A DNA stretch of 64,000 nt from Paenibacillus sp. 481 (GTDB taxonomy: Bacteria > Bacillota > Bacilli > Paenibacillales > Paenibacillaceae), in contig NZ_CP075175.1 of NCBI RefSeq assembly GCF_021223605.1, positions 5,039,501 through 5,103,500 of the forward strand, in the 5' to 3' direction. A program made the translations under genes and the position numbers. Position 1 is the first letter of the stretch. Each line of letters opens with the position of its first letter. The notes beneath the pieces were generated by a model that was given only the letters and a program-made list of their open reading frames with translations, was not told where the DNA came from and made no database searches. Below, piece by piece: positions 1-10,111 of this stretch.

Positions 1-2
1 CG

Positions 3-3000
3 GAAGATATTGAAGCATTCGATCACAGGCTATTCCGGTTTTCACCCAAAGAAGCGGAGCGAACGGACCCGCAGCAACGCCTTTTTCTTAAAGTGTGTTG
101 GGAAGCGCTAGAAAATGCAGGCTATGCCCCGAATCAATTAAGAGGTTCCCAAACGGGAGTTTACGCAGGGGTTACTTTACCGGACTATATTCAACAATCG
201 TATTTCAACCATAAAATGAACGCTACGCTAGAGCCTAACGATGTCACGGGCAAAGGGTTCTCGTTTTTATCCGGCAGAGCTGCCTACTTTTTCGGCTTTC
301 AGGGGCCTGGTATTACGGTAGACACCGCTTGCTCATCATCCCTTGTTACCGTCGATCAAGCGTGCAAGGGTCTGCTCTTGGGTGATTGCGATATGGCGAT
401 TGCCGGTGGTGTGAATCTGATGTATTCACCGGAAATAACGGAGCTGCTTTCGACATTAAATATTTTGTCACCCAACTGTGAAATTCGAAGCTTTGATGCC
501 AAAGCTAACGGCACGGTCAGAGGTGAGGGATGCGGAGTTGTCGTGCTCAAAAAGTTGTCAGCGGCGGAAAGAGACGGCGACCATATTCACGCGATTATTA
601 AAGGAAGCGGTGTGAATCAGGATGGACTAAGTTCAGGACTGACCGCTCCGTACGGCCCCGCACAAGAACAGTTGATTTCAAAGGTGTGGGCACGCTGTGG
701 GCTTGACTCCCGTGATATAGGCTATATTGAGGCACACGGCACAGGGACAGAGTTGGGCGATCCGATCGAAATTTCGGCACTAGGAAATGTAGTAGCCAAG
801 GATAGGCTCGACCCGCTTTATGTAGGGACAGTAAAAACGAATATCGGACACCTCGAAGCGGCCGCAGGCATTGCTGGTCTAATAAAGGCCGTGCTAGCTG
901 TCGAGAATGGGAAAATACCGGGGAATCCCCACTTCGAGACGCCTTCCCCTCATATCAATTGGAGCGAACTGCCTTTGGCGGTGCCGAAAGAGACACGATT
1001 GTGGGAAAATAGCATGCACAAGCCGAGAATCGCTGGAGTTAGCTCCTTCGGTCTAAGCGGAACGAATGCTCACGTTGTAGTTGCGCAGTATGGCGAGGAT
1101 CAGCGGCATAACATGGAACAACAGCATAACGTGGAACAACGGCACGATGAGGAACATTCGAGTGGCTATGGCACAGGGAAAGCGTGGCCTTTCAAGTTCA
1201 GCTCGATTACGGAAAGTGGACTGCGCGATCAGTTGGAGACGTTTTTATCGTATTTAGATTTGGACAACGTTGAGCTGACAAGTGAGACAAGCTTAGCCCA
1301 GCTAAGTTTCAGTCAAAACATGTCGAAAGCGGATTTGAAACAAAAAATCGTGATCTGGGCCGATTGTATAAGCGAATTGCACAACAACATTGGGCAGGCG
1401 CTCGAAGGCCGAACAAGTCCTGCTGTAAGCCGCGGGAACACGGATAAAAAAGTAATCTTTATGTTCTCAGGACAAGGCTCGCAGTATCCTTCTATGTTTA
1501 AAGATTTTTATCAGGTCAACCGTATATTCCGAAGTTATATCGATGCCTGCAATAAACACTATATGAACGAGACGGGTGCATCGCTGATCGACGTTATTTT
1601 TTCAGCGGATAGCCCTTTGCACGAAACCCGTTACACACAGCCCGCTTTGTTTGCTGTTGAATACAGCTTGGCACAAACGTGGATGGCCTACGGCGTCGAG
1701 CCATCTTTCATGTTAGGACATAGCGTTGGCGAATATACAGCAGCATGTCTGGCCGGCGTCTTCCATTTAGAAGATGCTATGAAGTTGATTGTAGCACGAG
1801 GCGAGTTGATGTACGCGCTTCCTAAGGATGGCAAGATGGCCGCGGTTCATGCCGATAAGGATGTTGTTCTTCACATTGTGCAGCCTCCAACATCCCTATC
1901 CATTGCGGCTACCAACACGCCGGAGCAAACGGTCATTTCCGGAGCTAGTCAAGAGGTGGAGGATGCTTGTAACGCCCTGCATAACGCGGGCATAAAAACC
2001 GTTGCGTTGCAAGTTTCGCACGCTTTTCATTCATCGCTTATGGAGTCGATGCGCACGCCTTTCGAAGTTATAGCGCAAGAAGTGAATTATTCCAAACCTA
2101 CGAAGCGGTTGCTATCTAACGTAACCGGCAAATGTATCGGCGAGGAAATGGCATCTTGGCAATATTGGAGCCAGCACATTGTAGCGGAAGTTAAATTTTG
2201 CGAAAGCATCCAGTCGATTGAAAATCCCGATCAATATGTGTTTCTGGAAATGGGTCCTTCGGCCGTCCTCTCTACTATGGTGGAATGCATATGTGGGGAT
2301 AGCGCGGATTGTGTCGCTTCTCATCATCCTGACGGGCGCACGGCGGAACAGGTTGAAGCAAATCTGTTTCATTTATACACCCGAGGAATACCTATAGATT
2401 GGAAAAAGTATTATGCCGATTCGGGTTTGAAAAGAGTACCTGTACCGAACTATCGATTTCAGGAGCAACATTTCGGACTTGAACCGTTGTTCGGACAATC
2501 CGCCATTTCGCAAAAGCAGGAAGAGCAGGAAACACAGCGTGTGGAACAAGCGCTACAAGTAGAACAGGCGCTGCAAATAGAACAAGAGGAGAGCGCTGTC
2601 ACGCTGGGTGGACAGGCCTATCGGCAACCATTTTCAGATATAAGTGAAGTGAAAGCTTTCATCCGTGCAGCGTTAATTCGCGAACTGAAGATGGAAGCGG
2701 ACGAGCTGTCGGACGACTGCAATCTGCTGCTGTACGGCTTGAACTCCATTGTGATCACAAAGCTAGTTGCGATGTGGAAAAAGGAATGGGCTGTGCCTTT
2801 AAACACGGGTAGCTTTTTAAGTCCATGCACGATTAACAGATGGTCAGACATTTTGGTTGAAAAAATAGGCATTCAAACGATGCCAGCTAGTTCCAGTCTC
2901 TCGTTTTGTTCATATCCGGACCATACATATGAGCCATTCCCGCTGAACGAAGTTCAATATGCGTATTGGGTCGGAAGAAACGACGAAATGAAATGGGGCG

Positions 3001-6000
3001 GGGTTGGCTGCTATACCAGCTTTGAACTCGACATGAACGATGTTGATCCGATCCGGTTCGAGCAAGCGTTACGTGCTTTGACCCAGCGCCATGATATGTT
3101 GAGAGCGATTATCTCAGCGGACGGGACGCAACAAATAGCACCGGAAATTAAGCTGCCTTTGACTGTGTATCGTAAGGAACAAGTTCGCGACATGCATGTG
3201 CATCTTGAAAAGGTGAGAGAGCAGATATCCACACAGGTCATTCCGCTCGGGCAACCGATGTTTGACGTCCGACTTACTGAAATAGATGAACGCAAATGGC
3301 GGATTCATTTTGGGATCGATTTCATGATAGCTGATGCATGGAGCTTATATATTTTCTGGACAGACTTGGATCGGTTATACGCAGGTCAGTCGTTGCCAGC
3401 ACTTGAATTGTCGTTTAAAGATTATGTGAACTACACTTTTGAACGCAGGCGAAGCGAGCAGTACGAATTAGATAAGAAATACTGGCTGGACAGGGTCGAG
3501 CAATTTCCGACTGCTCCCGCGATTTCGGTGAACTTGTCAGGAGGAGCCCTCACAAAAGGGAAGTTTGTCCGACGGCAAAAAGGAATTGACCATGCAACAT
3601 GGCAGCAGTTTGTGCGCGCTGCGGCCGAGCAGCATGTGACACCATCAGCTGCACTACTAAGCTTGTATGCAGAAGTTCTATCTGCATGGGGAGCGGGTAG
3701 CCATTTTGCCATTATGCTGACCGTATTTAACAGGGAAGCTGTTCATCCGCACATTAATCAAGTGATCGGCGACTTTACGCAATTGTCACTTGTTGAAGTT
3801 CGTCGAGACCATACTACAGCCGCCGCAAATGCGGTTTCCATTCAGTCCCAAATGCAGGCGGATATTGAGCATAGCGGTTTTTCCGCAATTGATTTCGTTA
3901 AAGAACTGAACAGCAGGGATCATACGCAGGAGCGGATGTATCCTGTCGTGTTCACCAGTGCGCTCGGCATGGATCAGATGCACGGCAGCGCTGAAAGTGA
4001 ATCGTTCTTGGATCATATGGGCTGGTCGGTATCCTCAACGCCTCAAGTTTGGCTGGATCATCAGGTTTACACCGACCAAGCGGGCATCGTGCTTTCGTGG
4101 GATACGTTGGACGCCGTATTCCATCCCGACGTCGTAGATTGTATGTTCGAGCAGTACGTCTCGCTAGTCATGCGAGCAGCAACCGATGCGCACTTCTGGT
4201 CGGGCGCATTAACCGATCTGCGTACCGAAAGCCAGCGGCAAGTCCATGCGCGTGCCAATCTGACGTCCACTGATGTTAGGGACATTAGGGACACTCTGCT
4301 GCATGAACATATTCGACACAGAGCGATTATTACCCCTGACAGGACAGCTATTGTGTTCGAAGAGCAGCTGTATAGTTACAGGCAGCTCATCGAACGAGCC
4401 AATCAAGTGTCGGAATTGTTGCAACAACGAGGCGTCAACAAAGGGGACAAAGTCGCATTGCAAATGCGAAAATCGTTTGAACAAATTGCCGTCGTGCTAG
4501 GAATTGTTCAAGTTGGTGCCGCCTATGTTCCCTTATCTTACGATCATCCGGTAAGTCGGACGTTAGATATTGCTCGTCGTGCGGGCGTAAACGTATTGAT
4601 CGTCGATGACGATTTACATGTACAGGACGATTTACACATACAGGATGAACACTTACAGTTCCTTACCCCTGCGGATTTGAATGGGAAGAAAGGGGTGTGG
4701 GCTGAAGTTGAAATTAGCCCGTCAGCGCTCGCTTATGTGATCTACACATCCGGATCTACAGGAACACCGAAAGGTGTTTGCATTGAGCATCGTGCAGCAA
4801 TGAATACGGTCGTTGATGTGAACCGTCGTCTTCATGTAACAGCGGAAGATCGCATGTTAGGTCTGTCTTCGCTAAGTTTCGATCTGTCCGTGTATGATAT
4901 TTTTGGCATCTTGACAGCAGGTGGAACACTTGTCCTCCCTACGGAATCGGAGCGGTTGGACCCTAAATGCTGGCGTACACTATCAGAACAATATCAAGTT
5001 AGTCTGTGGAATTCGGTTCCGGCACTAATGGACATTTATACGGATTATATTCTGAGCAGCGATCACGTCGGCCAAGATACGAGCATCAGGCATATGATCC
5101 TGTCAGGAGATTGGATACCACTAGGATTATTCGACAAAATCCAACGCGCACTACCAAATGCAAAATTGACGAGCATGGGTGGGGCAACAGAGGCTTCGAT
5201 TTGGTCGAACTATTATGACGTTGCTCGTATTGATCCAGAATGGACCTCCATTCCTTATGGTTATCCACTTGCCAACCAGTCTTTTTACATTCTCGACGAA
5301 TTTGGCAGACCGTGCCCTGACTGGGTGCAAGGCAAATTGCATATCGCAGGACAGGGACTTGCTTCCGGCTATCTGAACGAAGCGCAATTAACGAGCAAAG
5401 CGTTTGTTTATCATGCGGAACTCAAGCAAAGATTGTATGATACCGGAGACTACGGTCGTTATATGTCCAACGGTATTATCGAATTTCTCGGCAGAACAGA
5501 CAATCAGGTTAAAAGGAATGGCTACCGGATCGAAATCGGAGAGATTCAGGCTGCGATTGGAAAATGTGGAATTGCGGGCGATCCCGTTATTTTACCCATT
5601 GGAGATCGGATGGAAAGCAAAAAGTTGATCGCCTTCGTCAAAGGCGACCCCGCTTCATTTGACGAGTCGGGGCTGAAACAACGCTTGAAAGCGTATTTGC
5701 CGAGCTATTTTATTCCGGACAAGCTGATTGCAATGGATCATTTTCCTATTACGTTGAATGGAAAAATCGATAGGAACAAGTTGCTTGACCATTTTAACGA
5801 GTTGTCCACACATGCGCATTCGTCCGTTAACGATGCCGTATCGGAAGTAATCTCCGAACATCATCCGGTGATGCAGACGGTTCGTGACATCCTTAACTTG
5901 CCAGATTTGAGACCGGAAGAGCATTTCGGCGCCAAAGGCGTGTCTTCCGTTGACATGATTAGGTTAGCTAACCATCTTGAAACGGTTTATAACGATAGAC

Positions 6001-7715
6001 CTTCCGTTGGAGAAATGTTGAAATACAACTCTGTGTCGGAGTTAATTTATTTTTATAAACATAAAGATGTTGATTTCCAACCGAAACAAGCACAACAAGC
6101 ACAACAAGCAGAACAAGAACAACAAGAACAACAACAACAGCAAGAACAACAAACAACCGACCTTACCGTCGCTGAAGATCACGATGTAAATGCGCTGGAA
6201 CTGTTAATTGAGCAGTGCTTCGCTAAAGACATCCAGATATGGGTAGAAGGCGAGCGCTTGAAATTCAAAGCCCCTCAGGGAGCGATGACTCCAGCCATAC
6301 AGGCTGAACTAAAGGCAAATAAAGACGGGTTGATCCGGTATATGCAAGATACATCGGACTCTAATGGAATAGGTGCTGCTTTACGGTCCAGAAGGACTTT
6401 CCGACTAACGCCGCTTCAACTGGCTTATGTTATGGGGCGTTCATCGGACTATGAACTCGGGAATACGAGCGCACATTATTACTCCGAGTTCGAATGTAAC
6501 AACATCGATCCGCAGCAGCTTGAGGATGCGGTGAACAAAGTAATTGCAGCACATGAAATGCTCAGAACTGTTATATACGAAAATGGTACCCAGCAAGTAT
6601 TGCTGGACACTCCTCATTTTCATATTCCGGTACAGCAGATCGATGATGGGGAACAACTCGCAGCGATCCGAGCCGAGTGGTCCCATCACTGCTATGAACT
6701 TGGCCAGTGGCCGATGTTTCATGTGCAGATTAGCCAATTGAGTGATCAAGCTGCGATTCTCCATTTTAGTTTTGATTGTTTAATCGTGGATGGTTGGAGC
6801 GCGGAGATGATGTTCCGCGAAATTTTCAGGGCGTATGCTGGCAAGCCAATCGTGCAACCTGACTTTACGTTCAGGGAGTATATGAATCAAGAAGAGAACT
6901 GGTTGAAAGAGAAAAAGTATCACCAAGAAGCGCGAGTATATTGGGAAGAGCGTATTAATCATCTTCCACCTGCACCCGATCTCCCGCTAAATACAAAGTT
7001 GAGTGACATCGCTAAGCCTCATTTCCGCAGACTGAAGTTTGTGCTGTCGGAGGCGGAAACGCGTATTTTTACAGCGAGGATAAAAAAATACCAGTTCACA
7101 CCTTCAGCGGTGATTTGTACCGCGTATATGAAAGTTCTTTCTTACTGGAGTAGTCGGAAAGACATTACGCTTAACCTTACCTTATTTAATCGACTGCCGT
7201 TAGATAAGGATGTACCGCAGATACTAGGTGATTTCACCAACATTGCGCTCATCTCTTATTTGCATAGCTCGGACATGTCGCTTGTCCATGAGATAGACGA
7301 TGTCCAACATCAGCTATGGAAAGCAGTCGAGTATCGTACGCACAATGGGCTCGATCTGTTGCGCAAGCTTGCGAAGGGTTCGGCAGGCAAGGCGATTATG
7401 CCGATCGTATTCACGAGTCTTTTGTTCGGAGAATCCTCGGCAACTGACGAAGATTCCCTGCCACCGGATATGAAGGAAGGGTATGCAATTAGTCAAACCC
7501 CACAGGTCGCTATCGACCATCAGGCCTACGAACGGAACGGTTCAATGGCCCTGATCTGGGATATTGTCGATGAGGCATTCGAAGACTCGCTCATTGAAAA
7601 TATGTTTGCCGCATACAAAAGTCTAATCCAGCTCCTGATTGCTGAGGAAGACTGGAACAACGCCTTCACCGTTTCTCTACCAAATAGTCTTGATAGCAGT
7701 GACTTACACGACTAA
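3..7715 (+). CDS. Hybrid polyketide synthase / nonribosomal peptide synthetase, 5' partial
   Basis: The reading frame is already open at the window edge, so the start lies upstream. Domains in order by nucleotide: KS (3 to ~1090; active Cys codon 330-332 in DTACSSS, His in EAHGTGT and KTNIGH), AT (~1450-2310; GHSVGE, and HAFH that usually marks malonyl-CoA), ACP (~2640-2870; Ser in GLNS at 2745), heterocyclization Cy1 (~2930-4200; DFMIADAWS), adenylation (~4290-5790), PCP (~5860-6060; GVSS), a Gln-rich linker (~6080-6150), a TubC_N-type docking domain (~6180-6345; IQIWVEGERL, FKAPQGAMTP) and a second Cy (~6390-7690; DCLIVDGWS). No KR, DH or ER is seen between AT and ACP. The A-domain pocket read by eye (FDLSVYD, WNSVPAL, ILSGDW, GGATEASIW) resembles cysteine codes. 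Extending a malonyl-derived chain with Cys and cyclising it to thiazoline is inferred. The protein stops after Cy2 without A or PCP. A thioesterase gene follows 11 bp later. Confidence 0.93.
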   Translation, partial: EDIEAFDHRLFRFSPKEAERTDPQQRLFLKVCWEALENAGYAPNQLRGSQTGVYAGVTLPDYIQQSYFNHKMNATLEPNDVTGKGFSFLSGRAAYFFGFQGPGITVDTACSSSLVTVDQACKGLLLGDCDMAIAGGVNLMYSPEITELLSTLNILSPNCEIRSFDAKANGTVRGEGCGVVVLKKLSAAERDGDHIHAIIKGSGVNQDGLSSGLTAPYGPAQEQLISKVWARCGLDSRDIGYIEAHGTGTELGDPIEISALGNVVAKDRLDPLYVGTVKTNIGHLEAAAGIAGLIKAVLAVENGKIPGNPHFETPSPHINWSELPLAVPKETRLWENSMHKPRIAGVSSFGLSGTNAHVVVAQYGEDQRHNMEQQHNVEQRHDEEHSSGYGTGKAWPFKFSSITESGLRDQLETFLSYLDLDNVELTSETSLAQLSFSQNMSKADLKQKIVIWADCISELHNNIGQALEGRTSPAVSRGNTDKKVIFMFSGQGSQYPSMFKDFYQVNRIFRSYIDACNKHYMNETGASLIDVIFSADSPLHETRYTQPALFAVEYSLAQTWMAYGVEPSFMLGHSVGEYTAACLAGVFHLEDAMKLIVARGELMYALPKDGKMAAVHADKDVVLHIVQPPTSLSIAATNTPEQTVISGASQEVEDACNALHNAGIKTVALQVSHAFHSSLMESMRTPFEVIAQEVNYSKPTKRLLSNVTGKCIGEEMASWQYWSQHIVAEVKFCESIQSIENPDQYVFLEMGPSAVLSTMVECICGDSADCVASHHPDGRTAEQVEANLFHLYTRGIPIDWKKYYADSGLKRVPVPNYRFQEQHFGLEPLFGQSAISQKQEEQETQRVEQALQVEQALQIEQEESAVTLGGQAYRQPFSDISEVKAFIRAALIRELKMEADELSDDCNLLLYGLNSIVITKLVAMWKKEWAVPLNTGSFLSPCTINRWSDILVEKIGIQTMPASSSLSFCSYPDHTYEPFPLNEVQYAYWVGRNDEMKWGGVGCYTSFELDMNDVDPIRFEQALRALTQRHDMLRAIISADGTQQIAPEIKLPLTVYRKEQVRDMHVHLEKVREQISTQVIPLGQPMFDVRLTEIDERKWRIHFGIDFMIADAWSLYIFWTDLDRLYAGQSLPALELSFKDYVNYTFERRRSEQYELDKKYWLDRVEQFPTAPAISVNLSGGALTKGKFVRRQKGIDHATWQQFVRAAAEQHVTPSAALLSLYAEVLSAWGAGSHFAIMLTVFNREAVHPHINQVIGDFTQLSLVEVRRDHTTAAANAVSIQSQMQADIEHSGFSAIDFVKELNSRDHTQERMYPVVFTSALGMDQMHGSAESESFLDHMGWSVSSTPQVWLDHQVYTDQAGIVLSWDTLDAVFHPDVVDCMFEQYVSLVMRAATDAHFWSGALTDLRTESQRQVHARANLTSTDVRDIRDTLLHEHIRHRAIITPDRTAIVFEEQLYSYRQLIERANQVSELLQQRGVNKGDKVALQMRKSFEQIAVVLGIVQVGAAYVPLSYDHPVSRTLDIARRAGVNVLIVDDDLHVQDDLHIQDEHLQFLTPADLNGKKGVWAEVEISPSALAYVIYTSGSTGTPKGVCIEHRAAMNTVVDVNRRLHVTAEDRMLGLSSLSFDLSVYDIFGILTAGGTLVLPTESERLDPKCWRTLSEQYQVSLWNSVPALMDIYTDYILSSDHVGQDTSIRHMILSGDWIPLGLFDKIQRALPNAKLTSMGGATEASIWSNYYDVARIDPEWTSIPYGYPLANQSFYILDEFGRPCPDWVQGKLHIAGQGLASGYLNEAQLTSKAFVYHAELKQRLYDTGDYGRYMSNGIIEFLGRTDNQVKRNGYRIEIGEIQAAIGKCGIAGDPVILPIGDRMESKKLIAFVKGDPASFDESGLKQRLKAYLPSYFIPDKLIAMDHFPITLNGKIDRNKLLDHFNELSTHAHSSVNDAVSEVISEHHPVMQTVRDILNLPDLRPEEHFGAKGVSSVDMIRLANHLETVYNDRPSVGEMLKYNSVSELIYFYKHKDVDFQPKQAQQAQQAEQEQQEQQQQQEQQTTDLTVAEDHDVNALELLIEQCFAKDIQIWVEGERLKFKAPQGAMTPAIQAELKANKDGLIRYMQDTSDSNGIGAALRSRRTFRLTPLQLAYVMGRSSDYELGNTSAHYYSEFECNNIDPQQLEDAVNKVIAAHEMLRTVIYENGTQQVLLDTPHFHIPVQQIDDGEQLAAIRAEWSHHCYELGQWPMFHVQISQLSDQAAILHFSFDCLIVDGWSAEMMFREIFRAYAGKPIVQPDFTFREYMNQEENWLKEKKYHQEARVYWEERINHLPPAPDLPLNTKLSDIAKPHFRRLKFVLSEAETRIFTARIKKYQFTPSAVICTAYMKVLSYWSSRKDITLNLTLFNRLPLDKDVPQILGDFTNIALISYLHSSDMSLVHEIDDVQHQLWKAVEYRTHNGLDLLRKLAKGSAGKAIMPIVFTSLLFGESSATDEDSLPPDMKEGYAISQTPQVAIDHQAYERNGSMALIWDIVDEAFEDSLIENMFAAYKSLIQLLIAEEDWNNAFTVSLPNSLDSSDLHD

Positions 7716-7726
7716 CACGAGCAAGA

Positions 7727-8503
7727 ATGGATGGTGCACGTATGGAAATGACAAATAAATGGTTTCCCTTCGGTTGTCAGCGCGATATAGACAAGGAAAT
7801 TCGAGTATTCTGCTTTCATTTTGCGGGGGGAAGCTCGGCTGCATTTAAACATTGGACGACACCGAACTTACCGGTGGAGTTTATACCCGTCGAGCTTCCT
7901 GGTAGAGGAGTACGTATATCGGAAGCTTGTATGGAGAACTTTGATGATCTCATCGAGCAGTTAATGGCGAACCTGATTAAGGTGTTGGACTATCGACGTT
8001 TTCATTTTTTCGGACACAGTATGGGGGCTGTAATCGCCTTTGAAGCTGCCTATCAACTACAGGACAAATTCGGGATTTTGCCTGAGCAGCTCATTGTCGC
8101 TGGACGTCATGCGCCTCATCATCCTGATCCATCTTTGTTCCAAAGCTATATGAGCGATGAAGCTCTAATCGCGGAAATCAAGCGACTGGACGGAACTCCT
8201 AAAGAAATATTGGAAAATCGAGAAGTGATGCAATTTTTGCTTCCGATGATTAGGAGCGACTATAAGCTGCACGAAAGTTACAACTATCGGGGGAACAAGC
8301 TGAATATTCCGATTATCGCACATGCAGGCACAGACGATCCTGAAGCCGATGCATCGTTGATGCAGCATTGGAGTGAAGTTACGGACGGGACATTTGAGCT
8401 ACAACAATTTGCGGGCAATCATTTTTTTGTACAAAATTTACGGGACGTGTATCTCGTAGAGCTTATCAACAAGGTTAGACAGAAGGAGTTGCATGCTTTG
8501 TAG
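7727..8503 (+). CDS. Type II thioesterase (alpha/beta hydrolase) of the PKS-NRPS cluster
   Basis: A 258-residue stand-alone thioesterase of the GrsT/SrfD kind, which removes wrong or stalled acyl groups from carrier-protein arms. Visible marks are the FHFAGGSS segment near the N-terminus, the ELPGRG motif, the nucleophile GHSMG near residue 97, the family motif AGRHAPH, a likely catalytic Asp in HAGTDDPEAD and the His in GNHFF close to the C-terminus. It lies 11 bp after the synthetase stop and 18 bp before the MATE gene, so the three genes are probably one transcript. Start choice is uncertain: 7727 and 7742 are both ATG in frame and neither has a strong ribosome site. It could also release the product, since the synthetase itself shows no C-terminal TE domain. 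Confidence 0.88.
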   Translation: MDGARMEMTNKWFPFGCQRDIDKEIRVFCFHFAGGSSAAFKHWTTPNLPVEFIPVELPGRGVRISEACMENFDDLIEQLMANLIKVLDYRRFHFFGHSMGAVIAFEAAYQLQDKFGILPEQLIVAGRHAPHHPDPSLFQSYMSDEALIAEIKRLDGTPKEILENREVMQFLLPMIRSDYKLHESYNYRGNKLNIPIIAHAGTDDPEADASLMQHWSEVTDGTFELQQFAGNHFFVQNLRDVYLVELINKVRQKELHAL

Positions 8504-8521
8504 AAGGGGAGAAAAAGTCGT

Positions 8522-9898
8522 ATGAATGAACAAAAGAGAATGATTCTTTCCGATAACTTATGGAAGGTTATGTGGAAGCTATCATGGCCTGCGATTGTTG
8601 CAATGATTCTCTACGGACTTAACATGATCGTAGACGCCATCTTTGTCGGGAAATTTGTAGGTGAGGATGCGCTGGCTGGCGTATCGATTGCGTATCAATT
8701 GTCAGCGTTAACGCTTGGACTTGGTTCACTTATCGGAGTAGGGGCAGGGTCTTTACTCGGTATCTCGATCGGTGCTAACGATTTGCAAACGCAGAAACGG
8801 TTACTCGGCAATGTCAATTATTTGACGATTGTAATCTCCATCTTGTACACCATTGTTGGGCTAGTGTTCGCAGTTCCTTTAGTCAAAATGATGGGTGGAA
8901 CCGGAGTAGCTCTTGAATTGGGAGTAACCTATTACCAAATAACTGTCATCGGTTCTGTGTTGTGGATTTATGGACTTGCTGCCAATATGCTTGTCCGCGC
9001 AGAAGGAAAGATGAAATCGGCCGCTGTTATGATGGGAGTAGGGCTACTAGTCAATATCTTCTTCAATTATGTGTTTATTATTTTATTGGATTACGGGGTA
9101 AGTGGAGCAGCATGGGCGACAAATATCGGCATGTTGGTGTACACGATATTGGGCATCTTGTATTTCAAAAAGGGGAAAGCTTCGTTCCCAACAGGCAATC
9201 CACTTGCTGTACATCGCAACAAACAAATCGTGAAATCGATCGTCTCGATGGGGATGCCCTCCCTTATCATGAACATTATGATCGCCGTTCAGGCCGTTGT
9301 TGTATTTGATGTCCTATCGACGCACGGAACGATTTATGATATCGCATTTTACGGCGCCGTATTTCGAATATTTAATTTTTTAATGACGCCCATCTTCGGA
9401 TTGATGCGTGCCTTACAACCCGTTATTAGCATTAACTATGGAGCGAAGCAATACAGTCGCGTTATAAGCGGCTTCTGGATCTTTGTTATTGCGGGCATGC
9501 TGTTCATTCTTCCATTCTGGGCCGTGTTTATGATTAGTCCACAAACCGTGCTAGGTATGATGTTCGATGTTTCGTCTATTGACAGCGCTAGTTTAATAAA
9601 CGCCAAAATCTTTCTCTCCATCTTGCCGCTGCTGTCATTTATGTTCATGGCGATGACGTTATTTCCGGCAATCGACAAGAGCAAGCCGGCATCGATTCTA
9701 GGAATTATGCGACAGGTCATATTTTATATACCTGTGATGATCATCGTTCCGAGAATGTTCGGATTAGATTGGATATATCTTGGTTCTGCGCTTATCGATC
9801 TAGTTATACTCGCAATCACGTTTATACTTGTGTTGAAGACATTCAAACAACTGAAAGCAGCTGAACGCTCCGTTGAGCATACGCACATAAGCGCATGA
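8522..9898 (+). CDS. MATE family efflux transporter
   Basis: A 458-residue polytopic membrane protein with the two-lobed, roughly 12-helix pattern of MATE (NorM/DinF) antiporters. The opening LSWPAIVAMILYGLNMIVDAIFVGKFVG is typical of the first helix, and the second half repeats this architecture near residue 240 (SMGMPSLIMNIM). The ribosome site AGGGGAG lies about 10 bp before ATG 8522. As last gene after the synthetase and thioesterase, it is the likely exporter or self-resistance pump for the product; this is inferred from position only. MATE proteins use Na+ or H+ gradients; which applies here cannot be read. Nothing odd in length. Confidence 0.9.
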   Translation: MNEQKRMILSDNLWKVMWKLSWPAIVAMILYGLNMIVDAIFVGKFVGEDALAGVSIAYQLSALTLGLGSLIGVGAGSLLGISIGANDLQTQKRLLGNVNYLTIVISILYTIVGLVFAVPLVKMMGGTGVALELGVTYYQITVIGSVLWIYGLAANMLVRAEGKMKSAAVMMGVGLLVNIFFNYVFIILLDYGVSGAAWATNIGMLVYTILGILYFKKGKASFPTGNPLAVHRNKQIVKSIVSMGMPSLIMNIMIAVQAVVVFDVLSTHGTIYDIAFYGAVFRIFNFLMTPIFGLMRALQPVISINYGAKQYSRVISGFWIFVIAGMLFILPFWAVFMISPQTVLGMMFDVSSIDSASLINAKIFLSILPLLSFMFMAMTLFPAIDKSKPASILGIMRQVIFYIPVMIIVPRMFGLDWIYLGSALIDLVILAITFILVLKTFKQLKAAERSVEHTHISA

Positions 9899-10048
9899 AG
9901 CAGAGGATTTCAAATTGAAGTGAGACGAGTATGGAAAATGTTAAACCCAATCATTCATGCTTATTTGAAAATGAGTGACTCGTGATTTAGCCACTGTTAC
10001 AGCAGCAGTAGCGGAAATCAAACATTAAACACGCTTACTTAGCTGGTT

Positions 10049-10086
10049 GCCACCTTACTGTGAATCGAAATTAGCAGTAAGGTGGC
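10049..10086. terminator. Perfect 12-bp hairpin between convergent genes
   Basis: GCCACCTTACTG (10049-10060) pairs perfectly with CAGTAAGGTGGC (10075-10086) around a 14-base loop. It lies between the end of the MATE gene and the end of thrS, which converge. There is no clear T-run on either side, so it may be a weak or factor-assisted bidirectional terminator. Confidence 0.5.
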
Positions 10087-10111
10087 TTGCAGCAGTATCA
10101 GGCTAAAGCAA

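Noticed and set aside
6081-6152. CAACAAGCA/GAACAA repeat run as a possible mobile or CRISPR-like array
   Set aside because: It is an in-frame Gln/Glu/Ala-rich linker between PCP and docking domain; no spacers or palindromic repeats.
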